Shown here piece after piece: positions 1-7,409 of a stretch of DNA of 64,000 bases (within the stretch, counting starts at the first letter, position 1; each line of letters begins with the position of its first letter). Both the position numbers and the translations under genes were made by a program. This stretch comes from Lysobacter prati (lineage in GTDB: Bacteria; Pseudomonadota; Gammaproteobacteria; Xanthomonadales; Xanthomonadaceae), in NCBI RefSeq assembly GCF_009765215.1, contig NZ_VLNV01000005.1:186001-250000 (forward strand). Direction: 5' to 3'. Below the pieces are notes generated by a model that ran no database searches, was not told the origin of the DNA, and saw nothing but the letters and a program-made list of their open reading frames with translations.

Positions 1-75
1 GTGGGGCGGTAGTTGCGTTCATGGCCGCAGTGTAGCCCGCTGCGATGAACGATTCGACGTGGCCTTGCGACGCGG

Positions 76-504
76 TCAGCGCGGCGGCCGCGGCGGCTCC
101 GGCCGTGCCCACAGCCAGACCGCGACCACGGTCATGATCGCGGTCCCGGTTGCCGCCATCCACCAGCGCGGCGCGGTCAGGAACATGATCACCGCGCAGG
201 CGGACATCATCGACACTGCCAGCCACTTGGCCCGGCGGCTGACCGCACCGTGCGCCTGCCAGTCGCGGATCATCGGCCCGAATTGCCGGTGTGCGAGCAG
301 CCAGCCGTGCAGCCGCTGCGACCCACGTGCGGCGGCGAAGGCCGACAGCAGCACGAACGGCACGGTCGGCAGCCCGGGGACCACGATTCCGATGATGCCT
401 AGCCCAAGGCTGGCGTACGCCAGCAGCCACCAGGCCCAGCGCCAGCGGCTGGGCGTTTTTGCCCTTCCCTCGGGGGAAGGTTGCGGTGGGGGCACGCTTG
501 TCAC
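76..504 (-). CDS. DUF454 (YbaN-like) small inner-membrane protein
   Basis: 142 residues. After a short Pro-rich N-terminus, hydrophobic segments lie at about residues 22-58 (two helices around a GIVVPGLPT turn) and 92-128 (two more), with a short Pro/Arg tail. The GIIGIVVPGLPTVPFVLL block followed by an Arg/His-rich cytoplasmic stretch is typical of the DUF454/YbaN family, whose biochemical role is unknown. The first ~18 codons run through a palindromic intergenic repeat (CTTCCCCCGAGGGAAGG on this strand), so the true start may be downstream of the ATG at 504. It lies downstream of the oligopeptidase B gene on the same strand, separated by another hairpin repeat. Confidence 0.75.
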   Translation of the reverse strand: MTSVPPPQPSPEGRAKTPSRWRWAWWLLAYASLGLGIIGIVVPGLPTVPFVLLSAFAAARGSQRLHGWLLAHRQFGPMIRDWQAHGAVSRRAKWLAVSMMSACAVIMFLTAPRWWMAATGTAIMTVVAVWLWARPEPPRPPR

Positions 505-588
505 GTCTGCTGTCTTGGGCTGCGTGGCAAGGGCGGCGGTGCCGCCCTCACGCCTGACCTCTCCCGCGAGCGGGAGAGGGGGTCGGCA
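463..588. repeat. Palindromic intergenic repeats, possible terminator
   Basis: Two G/C-rich hairpins are visible: one around 463-480 (CCTTCCCTCGGGGGAAGG) and one around 564-587 (CCTCTCCCGCGAGCGGGAG core). The second lies immediately after the stop codon of the minus-strand oligopeptidase gene and could terminate its transcript. Similar CTCTCCC/GGGAGAG hairpins recur at 33702-33735 and 37110-37218, so this is a dispersed repeat type. No U-tract is obvious here. Confidence 0.5.
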
Positions 589-2733
589 TCACTTCGATGC
601 GGTTGCGGTCGATTCAGTCGCCAGGCCGAGCTGGTCAAGCATGAACGCGTACATCTCCGACAACTCGCGGTAGCGACGGAAGCGTCCCGACTTGCCACCG
701 TGGCCGGCATCCATGTTGGTGCGGAACACGATCGGCTGCGTGCCGGCGTCGAGGTCGCGCAGGCGCGCGATGTACTTGGCCGGCTCCCAGTACTGCACCT
801 GCGAATCCCACAGGCCGGTGCCGACGAACATCGCCGGATAGGCCTGCTTCGACAGGTTGTCGTAGGGCGAGTACGACAGCATGTAGTCGTAGTACTCCTT
901 CTTCTCCGGGTTGCCCCACTCGTCGTATTCATTCGTGGTCAGCGGGATGCTCGGATCGAGCATGGTCGTGACGACGTCGACGAACGGCACCTGCGACAGG
1001 ATCACCCGGTAATCGCCGGGCGCCATGTTGCTGATCGCGCCCATCAGCAGGCCGCCGGCGCTGCCGCCGTAGGCCGCGACGCGATCCTTGGCCGCATAGC
1101 CCTGCTTGACCAGGTCTTCGGTGACGTCGATGAAGTCGGTAAAGGTGTTCTTCTTGTGGAACAGCTTGCCGTCGTCGTACCACTTGCGGCCCATCTCCTG
1201 GCCGCCGCGGATGTGCGCAATGGCGTAGACCATGCCGCGGTCGAGCAGGCTCACCACCGGCCCGTTGAAGCGCGGATCGGTCGAGCTGCCGTAGCTGCCG
1301 TAGGCGTACTGCAGCATCGCCGCCTTGCCGTTCTTCTCGAAGCCCTTCTTGTAGACCAGCGACACCGGCACCTTGACGCCGTCACGAGCGGTCGCCCAGA
1401 CGCGTTCGGTGACGTACTTCTCCGGGTCGTAGCCGAGGACCGGATCACGCTTGAGCAGCTTGCGCTCGCCGGTGTCGATGTTGACCTCGTAGGTGGTGCC
1501 CGGCGTGGTCAGCGAGGTGTAGCTGTAGCGCAGCCACGGCGTGTCGTGCTCGGAGTTGACCGACAGGCCCATCGCGTAGGCCGGCTCATCGGCCTTGACG
1601 AACTCTTCCTTGCCGTCCTTCTTGAGCAGGCGCAGGCGCTCGAGGCCATCGGACCGCTCGGCCACGGCGGTGAAGCCGTCGAACAGTTCGAAGCCTTCGA
1701 CGAAGACGTCCTCGCGGTGCGGCACCCAGTCGGTCCACTGCTTGCGCGAGGTCGCATCGCTGGGAGCGGTGACGAGCTTGAAGTTGGCAGCACCGTCGGC
1801 ATTGGTGCGGATCACCCAGCGGCCGCCGAGGTGGTCGGCCTGGTATTCGACGTCACGCTCGCGCGGCGCCAGCACCACGAACTTGTCGGGATTGGCGGCT
1901 GGCGCGCAGCGCATCTCGCTCGACACGGTGCTCTCCACGCCGATGCAGATGTACTTGTCATCGCGCGAACGGTCGATGCCCATGTAGAAGCTGTCGTCCT
2001 TCTCCTCGTACACCAGCACGTCCTTCGATGCCGGCGTGCCGAGCACGTGCTTCTTCACGCGCACGGTCAACAGGGTTTCCGGATCGTTCTCGACGTAGAA
2101 CACAGTGCGGTTGTCGTCGGCCCAGACCAGGTTCGGCGACACGCCGGTGATTTCGTCGGCGTAGACCTCGCCGGTGGCGAGGTTCTTGAAACGGATGGTG
2201 TACTGGCGGCGGCCGACGGCGTCATCGGCCCAGGCCAGGATCTGGTTGTCCTGGCTGACTTCCCAGTCGCCGACGCTGAAGTAGTCCTTGCCCTTGGCCA
2301 TCACGTTGACGTCGAGCAGGACCTGCTCGGGCGCTTCCATGTTGCCGCTGCGGCGGGCGTAGATCGGATAGTCCTGGCCGGTCTCGAAGCGGCTGTAGTA
2401 GTAAAAGCCGCGCTCGCGGTACGGCACCGAGCTGTCGTCCTGCTTGATGCGGCTGACGATTTCCTCGTACAGCTTGTTCTCCAGCGGCTTGAGCGGTGCC
2501 ATCAGCGCGTCGGTGTAGGCGTTCTCGGCATTGAGGTACGCCAGCATCTCCGGATTCTTGCGCTTGTCGTCGCGCAGCCAGTAGTACTCGTCGTTGCGCT
2601 GCGCGCCAAACGGCGCCTTGACCACGTGCGGCTTCTTGCTGGCGTCGGGCGGAGTGGCGGCCGTCGCGGCGACGGTGGGGGTGGAGAGGGTCATGATCAG
2701 GACAGCCGAAAGCAGGAGGGAAGTCGGATTCAT
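589..2733 (-). CDS. ptrB: Oligopeptidase B (S9A serine peptidase), exported
   Basis: 714 residues. Prolyl-oligopeptidase-fold enzyme expected to cleave short peptides after Arg/Lys. An N-terminal hydrophobic signal-like stretch (residues 5-24, ending TPTVAATAA) is followed by the family opening APFGAQRNDEYYWLRDD, a beta-propeller region, and a C-terminal alpha/beta-hydrolase domain. The nucleophile motif AAYGGSAGGLLMG, the Asp region GLWDSQVQYWEPAKY and the His region DAGHGGKSGRFRRYRE match oligopeptidase B; the usual GLHDSQV reads GLWDSQV here. The signal peptide suggests a periplasmic enzyme, unlike cytosolic enterobacterial PtrB. It sits 54 bp downstream of a second S9 peptidase on the same strand. 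Confidence 0.9.
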   Translation of the reverse strand: MNPTSLLLSAVLIMTLSTPTVAATAATPPDASKKPHVVKAPFGAQRNDEYYWLRDDKRKNPEMLAYLNAENAYTDALMAPLKPLENKLYEEIVSRIKQDDSSVPYRERGFYYYSRFETGQDYPIYARRSGNMEAPEQVLLDVNVMAKGKDYFSVGDWEVSQDNQILAWADDAVGRRQYTIRFKNLATGEVYADEITGVSPNLVWADDNRTVFYVENDPETLLTVRVKKHVLGTPASKDVLVYEEKDDSFYMGIDRSRDDKYICIGVESTVSSEMRCAPAANPDKFVVLAPRERDVEYQADHLGGRWVIRTNADGAANFKLVTAPSDATSRKQWTDWVPHREDVFVEGFELFDGFTAVAERSDGLERLRLLKKDGKEEFVKADEPAYAMGLSVNSEHDTPWLRYSYTSLTTPGTTYEVNIDTGERKLLKRDPVLGYDPEKYVTERVWATARDGVKVPVSLVYKKGFEKNGKAAMLQYAYGSYGSSTDPRFNGPVVSLLDRGMVYAIAHIRGGQEMGRKWYDDGKLFHKKNTFTDFIDVTEDLVKQGYAAKDRVAAYGGSAGGLLMGAISNMAPGDYRVILSQVPFVDVVTTMLDPSIPLTTNEYDEWGNPEKKEYYDYMLSYSPYDNLSKQAYPAMFVGTGLWDSQVQYWEPAKYIARLRDLDAGTQPIVFRTNMDAGHGGKSGRFRRYRELSEMYAFMLDQLGLATESTATASK

Positions 2734-2787
2734 GGATGGGGTCCGGATGGGGACGACACAATGGGTGGGCGCGCAATGGACCCGCGT

Positions 2788-4902
2788 TTACTGGCTCAAT
2801 TCATTCCACAGGAACGTGAACGCCAGCGCGCTCATGTGCGCCGCCTGGGCATTGTTGGCCGAACCGCCATGGCCACCCTCGATGTTCTCGTAATAGCGCA
2901 CGTCCTTCTTCGCATCCAGCATCTTCGCCGCCATCTTGCGGGCATGACCCGGATGGACGCGGTCGTCGCGGGTGGAGGTCATGAAGATCACCGGCGGGTA
3001 CTCGCGCTTGGCGTCGAACAGGTGGTACGGCGAGAAGGTGCGGATGTAATCCCAGTCGGCGGTATCCGGATCGCCGTACTCGGCCATCCACGACGCGCCG
3101 GCCAGCAGGTGGCTGTAGCGCTTCATGTCGAGCAGCGGCACCTGCACCACGACCGCGCCGAACAGCTCGGGGTACTGGGTCAGCATGTTGCCGGTGAGCA
3201 GGCCGCCGTTGCTGCCGCCCTGGATGCCCAGGTGCTCCTTCGACGTGATCTTGCGCGCGACCAGGTCCTGGGCAACCGCGGCGAAGTCCTCGTAGGCCTT
3301 GTGGCGGTTGGCCTTGAGCGCGGCCTGGTGCCAGCGCGGACCGTACTCGCCGCCGCCACGGATGTTGGCCACGGCATACACGCCGCCCTTCTCCAGCCAG
3401 CCCTTGCCGACGCTGCCGGAGTAGGCCGGGGTCAGCGAAATCTCGAAGCCGCCGTAGCCGTACAGCAGGGTCGGCGCCTTGCCGTCGAGCTTGAGGTCCT
3501 TCGGCCGCACCAGGAAGTACGGCACGCGGGTGCCGTCCTTGGACGTGGCGAAGTGCTGCTCGATCAGGTTGTTGCTGCCGTCGAAGAACACCGGCATGGT
3601 CTTGAGCACTTCCGGCCGCTCACCCACCTGCGCCAGCGACAGCGTGGTCGGGGTTAGGTAGTCGGTGGCGGTCAACCACACTGCATCACTTTCGTCCTCG
3701 TCGACCGCCGACACGGCGAGCGTCCCGAAGCCCGGCGCGCCGGTGAACTCGCTGTGCTTCCAGCCCTTGTCACCGGGCGTGAGCACGCTGAGGCGGTTCT
3801 TGACGTCGTCGAGGACGTTGAGCACGAGGTGGTGGCGGGTCCAGCTGAAGCCGGCCAGCGAGGTGTTTTCGCTCGGTGCGAACAGCACGGTGAAGTCGCG
3901 CTTGCCGGCCATGAAATCGTCGAAGCGCGTGGCGATCAGGCTGCCAGCGGCGAAGGTCTGGCCGCCTGCGCTGTAGGGATCACGCAGCTCCAGCAGCAAC
4001 CACTCGCGGTGGACCGACTTGTTGGCCGAGTTGGGGGCGTCGACCTTGTGCAGCTTGCCGTCGGCATCGCGAAGGTAGAGCTCGTCGTTGTAGAAGGCCA
4101 GCGTGCGGCTGACGAAGTCACGCGGGAAACCCGGCGTGTGGTCGTGGGTCGCGGCGATATACATGTCATTCGCCTGCCCCTCGTAAACCACGCGCGCCTG
4201 GTCCAGAGGCGTGCCGCGCTTCCATTCCTTGACGATGCGCGGGTAGCCGGAGCTGGTCATGGAGCCGGCACCGAAGTCGGTGAAGACGTACACCGTGTCG
4301 CGATCGATCCACTGCAGGCCGCCCTTGGCCTCGGGGCGGAAGAAGCCGCCTTCGACCCAGGTCTTCGTCGCCAGGTCGAACTCGCGGGTGACGTCGGCAT
4401 CGGCGCCGCCGCGCGACAGCGCGATCAGGCAGCGCTTATTGTCAGGTTTAAGGCAATCGGCACCGTGCCAGACCCAGTTTTCGCCCTCGGCCTTGTTGAG
4501 CGCGTCGAGGTCGATGATGGTCTCCCACGCCGGCTTGTCCTTGCGGTACTCGGCCAGCGTGGTGCGGCGCCACAGGCCGCGCTCGTGCTGCTTGTCCTTC
4601 CAGAAGTTGTAATAGTGGTCGCCAATCTTCTCCACGCCGGGGATCTTGGCGTCGGAGTCGAGAATGCCGCGGATGTCGGACTCGAGCTGCTTGAACTGCG
4701 GCGTGGTCGTCAGCTCGGCCTCGGACTGGGCGTTGTGCTGCTTGACCCAGGTCAGCGCACGCTCGCCCTGGACATCCTCGAGCCAGGCATAGGGGTCTTC
4801 GGACACGTTGGGGGATTCCTTGGGGGCAGCGCCCACGGCCGACGAGGCGGCAAGTCCTGCGGTGATCAACAAGGTATGACAGGCCTTCGTCAGCGTCGGC
4901 AT
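2788..4902 (-). CDS. Prolyl oligopeptidase family serine peptidase (S9A), exported
   Basis: 704 residues from the ATG at 4902; the frame stays open further upstream, but this start gives a clean signal peptide (MPTLTKACHTLLITAGLAAS, cleavage near AVGA). The opening EDPYAWLEDVQGERALTWVKQHN is typical of bacterial prolyl endopeptidases. The C-terminal hydrolase domain has the Ser motif LGIQGGSNGGLLTG, Asp in TSTRDDRVHPGHARKM and His in IEGGHGG, so the triad is complete. Expected role: periplasmic or secreted cleavage of proline-containing oligopeptides. It is the upstream member of a tandem pair with oligopeptidase B and may share its transcript. Confidence 0.9.
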   Translation of the reverse strand: MPTLTKACHTLLITAGLAASSAVGAAPKESPNVSEDPYAWLEDVQGERALTWVKQHNAQSEAELTTTPQFKQLESDIRGILDSDAKIPGVEKIGDHYYNFWKDKQHERGLWRRTTLAEYRKDKPAWETIIDLDALNKAEGENWVWHGADCLKPDNKRCLIALSRGGADADVTREFDLATKTWVEGGFFRPEAKGGLQWIDRDTVYVFTDFGAGSMTSSGYPRIVKEWKRGTPLDQARVVYEGQANDMYIAATHDHTPGFPRDFVSRTLAFYNDELYLRDADGKLHKVDAPNSANKSVHREWLLLELRDPYSAGGQTFAAGSLIATRFDDFMAGKRDFTVLFAPSENTSLAGFSWTRHHLVLNVLDDVKNRLSVLTPGDKGWKHSEFTGAPGFGTLAVSAVDEDESDAVWLTATDYLTPTTLSLAQVGERPEVLKTMPVFFDGSNNLIEQHFATSKDGTRVPYFLVRPKDLKLDGKAPTLLYGYGGFEISLTPAYSGSVGKGWLEKGGVYAVANIRGGGEYGPRWHQAALKANRHKAYEDFAAVAQDLVARKITSKEHLGIQGGSNGGLLTGNMLTQYPELFGAVVVQVPLLDMKRYSHLLAGASWMAEYGDPDTADWDYIRTFSPYHLFDAKREYPPVIFMTSTRDDRVHPGHARKMAAKMLDAKKDVRYYENIEGGHGGSANNAQAAHMSALAFTFLWNELSQ

Positions 4903-5059
4903 GGGCGGTCCGTGGTTGGGTTTCGTTGGCGTGGCGTCGGCGCCGGGGGCGCTGCCACGAATCAGCCCAAACGCTAGCACAGCGCCCGCGGCGGGCACCG
5001 TGCCGAAAGCCAACGGCAGCGGGGCGTCGGGGGCCTCCCCGCCCTCCCTTTGCCCCTGC

Positions 5060-5380
5060 TCAGGCGGCTTGCGAGTGCTGCCGGCGCGGGCTGGCCGAGC
5101 GCCGGCGGCGGGCTTGCTCGCCGGTACGGCGGCGCAGGCGCGGCTGGACCTCGGCACCCGGCTCGTTGGCCGGCAGGCGGAAACGATGCAGCGCCCACCA
5201 GGCGCACAGCGGCATCGCCAGCAGCCACAGCGGCATCCAGCCGAAGGTGTCGCTGAAACCGCGCGCGGCCGGGATCAGCAGCACCAGCACCGCGCCGATG
5301 GCGACGGCATGGCGCAGCAGGTCTTCCAGCTGGATCGGGTTGGCGTCCTGGTGGGTCGCGTCGTTGCTGTGCAGGTTCAT
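5060..5380 (-). CDS. Small membrane protein of unknown function
   Basis: 106 residues from the ATG at 5380, preceded by a good ribosome-binding site (CAGGAG, eight bases upstream of the ATG); upstream in-frame codons run through an intergenic repeat and are unlikely to be coding. Two hydrophobic helices lie at about residues 23-42 (AVAIGAVLVLLIPAARGF) and 47-63 (PLWLLAMPLCAWWALHRF), followed by a very basic Arg-rich tail. No family is recognised with confidence. Confidence 0.6.
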   Translation of the reverse strand: MNLHSNDATHQDANPIQLEDLLRHAVAIGAVLVLLIPAARGFSDTFGWMPLWLLAMPLCAWWALHRFRLPANEPGAEVQPRLRRRTGEQARRRRSASPRRQHSQAA

Positions 5381-5450
5381 GGCGCTGGCTCCTGGGTGGA
5401 TGGAGCGAGCGTGCGGGGGCGGCATCTCAGAGGTTGCGACTCCTGACACC

Positions 5451-5548
5451 GTCATCCCGGCGAACGCCGGGATCCAGGCCCTCGACGGATCAGGCCGCAG
5501 CAACCCTGAAGCAACGTCCATGGATTCCCGCCTTCGCGGGAATGACGG
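5451..5548. repeat. Inverted pair of palindromic repeats (TCATTCCCGCGAA type)
   Basis: Two copies of a short palindromic repeat face each other: 5451-5478 (TCATCCCGGCGAACGCCGGG core) and 5518-5548 (GGATTCCCGCCTTCGCGGGA core). The second is the reverse complement of the first with a few changes. Each is itself a hairpin. This is the widespread proteobacterial intergenic repeat with ATTCCCGCGAAGGCGGGAAT-like arms, here arranged like a BIME. It fills the gap between two minus-strand genes. Confidence 0.7.
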
Positions 5549-5557
5549 CGGTGGTTT

Positions 5558-6526
5558 TCAGCGGTCGTAATTCGACAGCGCCAGCTGCAACAACGCGCGC
5601 GCCTGCTCGCGCAGCACCGGCGGTTCCACGATCTCGGCGTCGCTGCCGTAGTGCATCACGTCCATCAGCAACTCGCGCCCGGCGCTGTAAGGCACCTTGA
5701 GCTCGTAGCGGCCGTCGGGCAGGTAGCGCCCCTGCTGCTGCGAGTGCCAATGCTCGTCGGCGACCCAGCGCGCGGCCTTGGGGCTGAAGAGGATCGTCGC
5801 CCAGCCCTTGGGCGTGCCGGAGAAGATGCCGTAGCTGGAGGCCAGGTGGCTGTCGAGCTGTTCGTCGGCGACGTCCTGCGCCGGCTGCTCGCCGAGCTTG
5901 GCCGCGCTGATGCGGTCGACGGCAAAGCTGCGCAGCGCTTCGCGGTTGTGGTCCCAGGCGTCGAGGTACCAGTTCTCGCGGTAATGGGTCAGGCGCTGCG
6001 GTGACACCAGGCGCCGGGTCTGCTCGTCGGTGGAGCGCGCGCGGTATTCGAAAGTCAGCTGCTTGCGGTCGAGCACGGCGGTGGCGACGATCCGGAACGA
6101 GGTTTCGTCGAGCTTGCGGGTGCGGTGCGGAATCACCCGCACGCGCTCGACCGGTACGCGACGGCCGCCGGCGTGTTCGTCGAGCAGTTTTTCGATGCGG
6201 TGCTGCAACGGCGCCAGCGCATTCGACAGCACGCCGCCGCCGCTGCGAATCAGCAGCTGCTGCGCGGCCAGCAGCGAATGCAGCTCTTCCGAACTGAGCC
6301 ACAGGCCGGGCAGTTCGAAACGCTCGCCTTCGCTGTGGTCGTAGCGGAAGCCGGCTTCGCCGTTGCCGACCACCGGTGCCATCAGGTAGTCGCGCAGGTA
6401 GGCCAGGTCGCGGTAGACCGTGGCACGCGAACACTCCAGATCCTCCTGCAGACGCTGCACCGTGACCGGGTAGCGCGATGCGCTGAGGATTCGGTGTAGG
6501 GAGTGGATGCGTTCGATGCGTTCCAT
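5558..6526 (-). CDS. YafY-type WYL-domain transcriptional regulator
   Basis: 322 residues from the ATG at 6526 (MERIERIHSLHRILSA), the usual start of this family. An N-terminal HTH_11-type winged helix (residues ~5-60, with YPVTVQRLQEDLECSRATVYRDLAYLRDYL) is followed by the WYL domain, with the TFEYRARSTDEQTRRLVSPQRLTHYRENWYLDAWDHNREALRSF region and a C-terminal WCX extension. Such proteins are DNA-binding ligand sensors, often near the genes they control. It is divergently transcribed from the 6729 gene, with about 200 bp between the two start codons. Target unknown. Confidence 0.85.
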   Translation of the reverse strand: MERIERIHSLHRILSASRYPVTVQRLQEDLECSRATVYRDLAYLRDYLMAPVVGNGEAGFRYDHSEGERFELPGLWLSSEELHSLLAAQQLLIRSGGGVLSNALAPLQHRIEKLLDEHAGGRRVPVERVRVIPHRTRKLDETSFRIVATAVLDRKQLTFEYRARSTDEQTRRLVSPQRLTHYRENWYLDAWDHNREALRSFAVDRISAAKLGEQPAQDVADEQLDSHLASSYGIFSGTPKGWATILFSPKAARWVADEHWHSQQQGRYLPDGRYELKVPYSAGRELLMDVMHYGSDAEIVEPPVLREQARALLQLALSNYDR

Positions 6527-6728
6527 TGGCGTGGCGGCAGGGAAACAGCTGCAAGGATCGCACTGCCAGAGCATCCGCCGCCAGCACGAACCGCGACAAC
6601 CGGGTCTGCCGTCAAGGTCGGCGCCACCTCGCCGTCGGCCACTGGCGGGGCGCGAGTCCCGGTTTACTTCGATAACTGTTGCTTAACTGCCCACTGACCA
6701 TACTGCCGCCGGAGCGACAGGGGGCAGA

Positions 6729-7343
6729 ATGGATTCGACCCGGGGATTGCGGCCGGAAGCCGCGCTGGCATTGATCATTACGGTAGTGGTGCATGCGTTC
6801 CTGGCCTGGGGACTGTCGCGGGCCATGCGCCCCATCCTTCCCCCGCAGGTCGACAAACCGTTGCAGGTTGTCTGGGTGCCGCGCCACAAGGTGCCGACAG
6901 CCGCCGCGGAACAGGCCTACCAACGGGCCAGACCCGAACGGAACGACCACCCGGCGAAAGTGCGCCGCACGCCTGCGCCGCAGACTTCCGCGATCGTCAG
7001 CACGGAAGTACCGCAGGCGGCGCCCGAGTCGGCACGTCCGATGACGGCGGTGTACCTCATGCAGGCACGCGAGCAGCTCGGTGCCGCTCCCGTCCAGGTC
7101 GCCGATCCGCTGGCCGATCGCGTGGCGGCCCTGCCCGGCGCGGGCGCCGGCCGATTCCGCATGAAGCCACCACCGACCGGCGTCGCCGGCGTGATCGCCA
7201 GTGTCGGCAAGCTGTTCGGCGCGGAGGATGCGGGCGCGCCGTGCCGCGAGAACCGCAGGAACGTCGGCGAACTCGCTGCCGCCGGTGACAGTGCGGCATT
7301 GCAGCAACAACTCGAATTCGAGAAGCGCCTGTGCCGACCTTGA
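6729..7343 (+). CDS. Hypothetical membrane-anchored periplasmic protein
   Basis: 204 residues. One N-terminal hydrophobic helix (residues ~11-31, AALALIITVVVHAFLAWGLS) precedes a Pro/Arg-rich linker and a low-complexity periplasmic region. Two cysteines (GAPCRENRR and the penultimate RLCRP) could form a disulfide. The layout, a single N-terminal helix then a Pro-rich stretch, is TonB-like in outline, but no TonB C-terminal domain is seen. A purine-rich ribosome-binding site (AGGGGG) precedes the ATG. It lies 66 bp upstream of the molybdenum oxidoreductase operon; a functional link is unproven. Confidence 0.6.
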   Translation: MDSTRGLRPEAALALIITVVVHAFLAWGLSRAMRPILPPQVDKPLQVVWVPRHKVPTAAAEQAYQRARPERNDHPAKVRRTPAPQTSAIVSTEVPQAAPESARPMTAVYLMQAREQLGAAPVQVADPLADRVAALPGAGAGRFRMKPPPTGVAGVIASVGKLFGAEDAGAPCRENRRNVGELAAAGDSAALQQQLEFEKRLCRP

Positions 7344-7409
7344 GCAGGTGACGTCCGCTCGCCTGCGTGCCCGGTCGCTTGCCTGCGGCGTCACAGGCAC
7401 AATGCCCGG

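Noticed and set aside
1-75. Partial gene at the left edge
   Set aside because: No frame with convincing protein sequence or start/stop arrangement could be supported in these 75 bp.
481-3657. A >1000-codon open frame on the plus strand opposite the two S9 peptidase genes
   Set aside because: High-GC shadow: Val/Arg/His/Leu-rich with no recognisable domain, antisense to two genes with complete catalytic motifs.
5451-5548. Insertion sequence ends
   Set aside because: The inverted copies enclose only ~40 bp with no transposase; they match common palindromic intergenic repeats.
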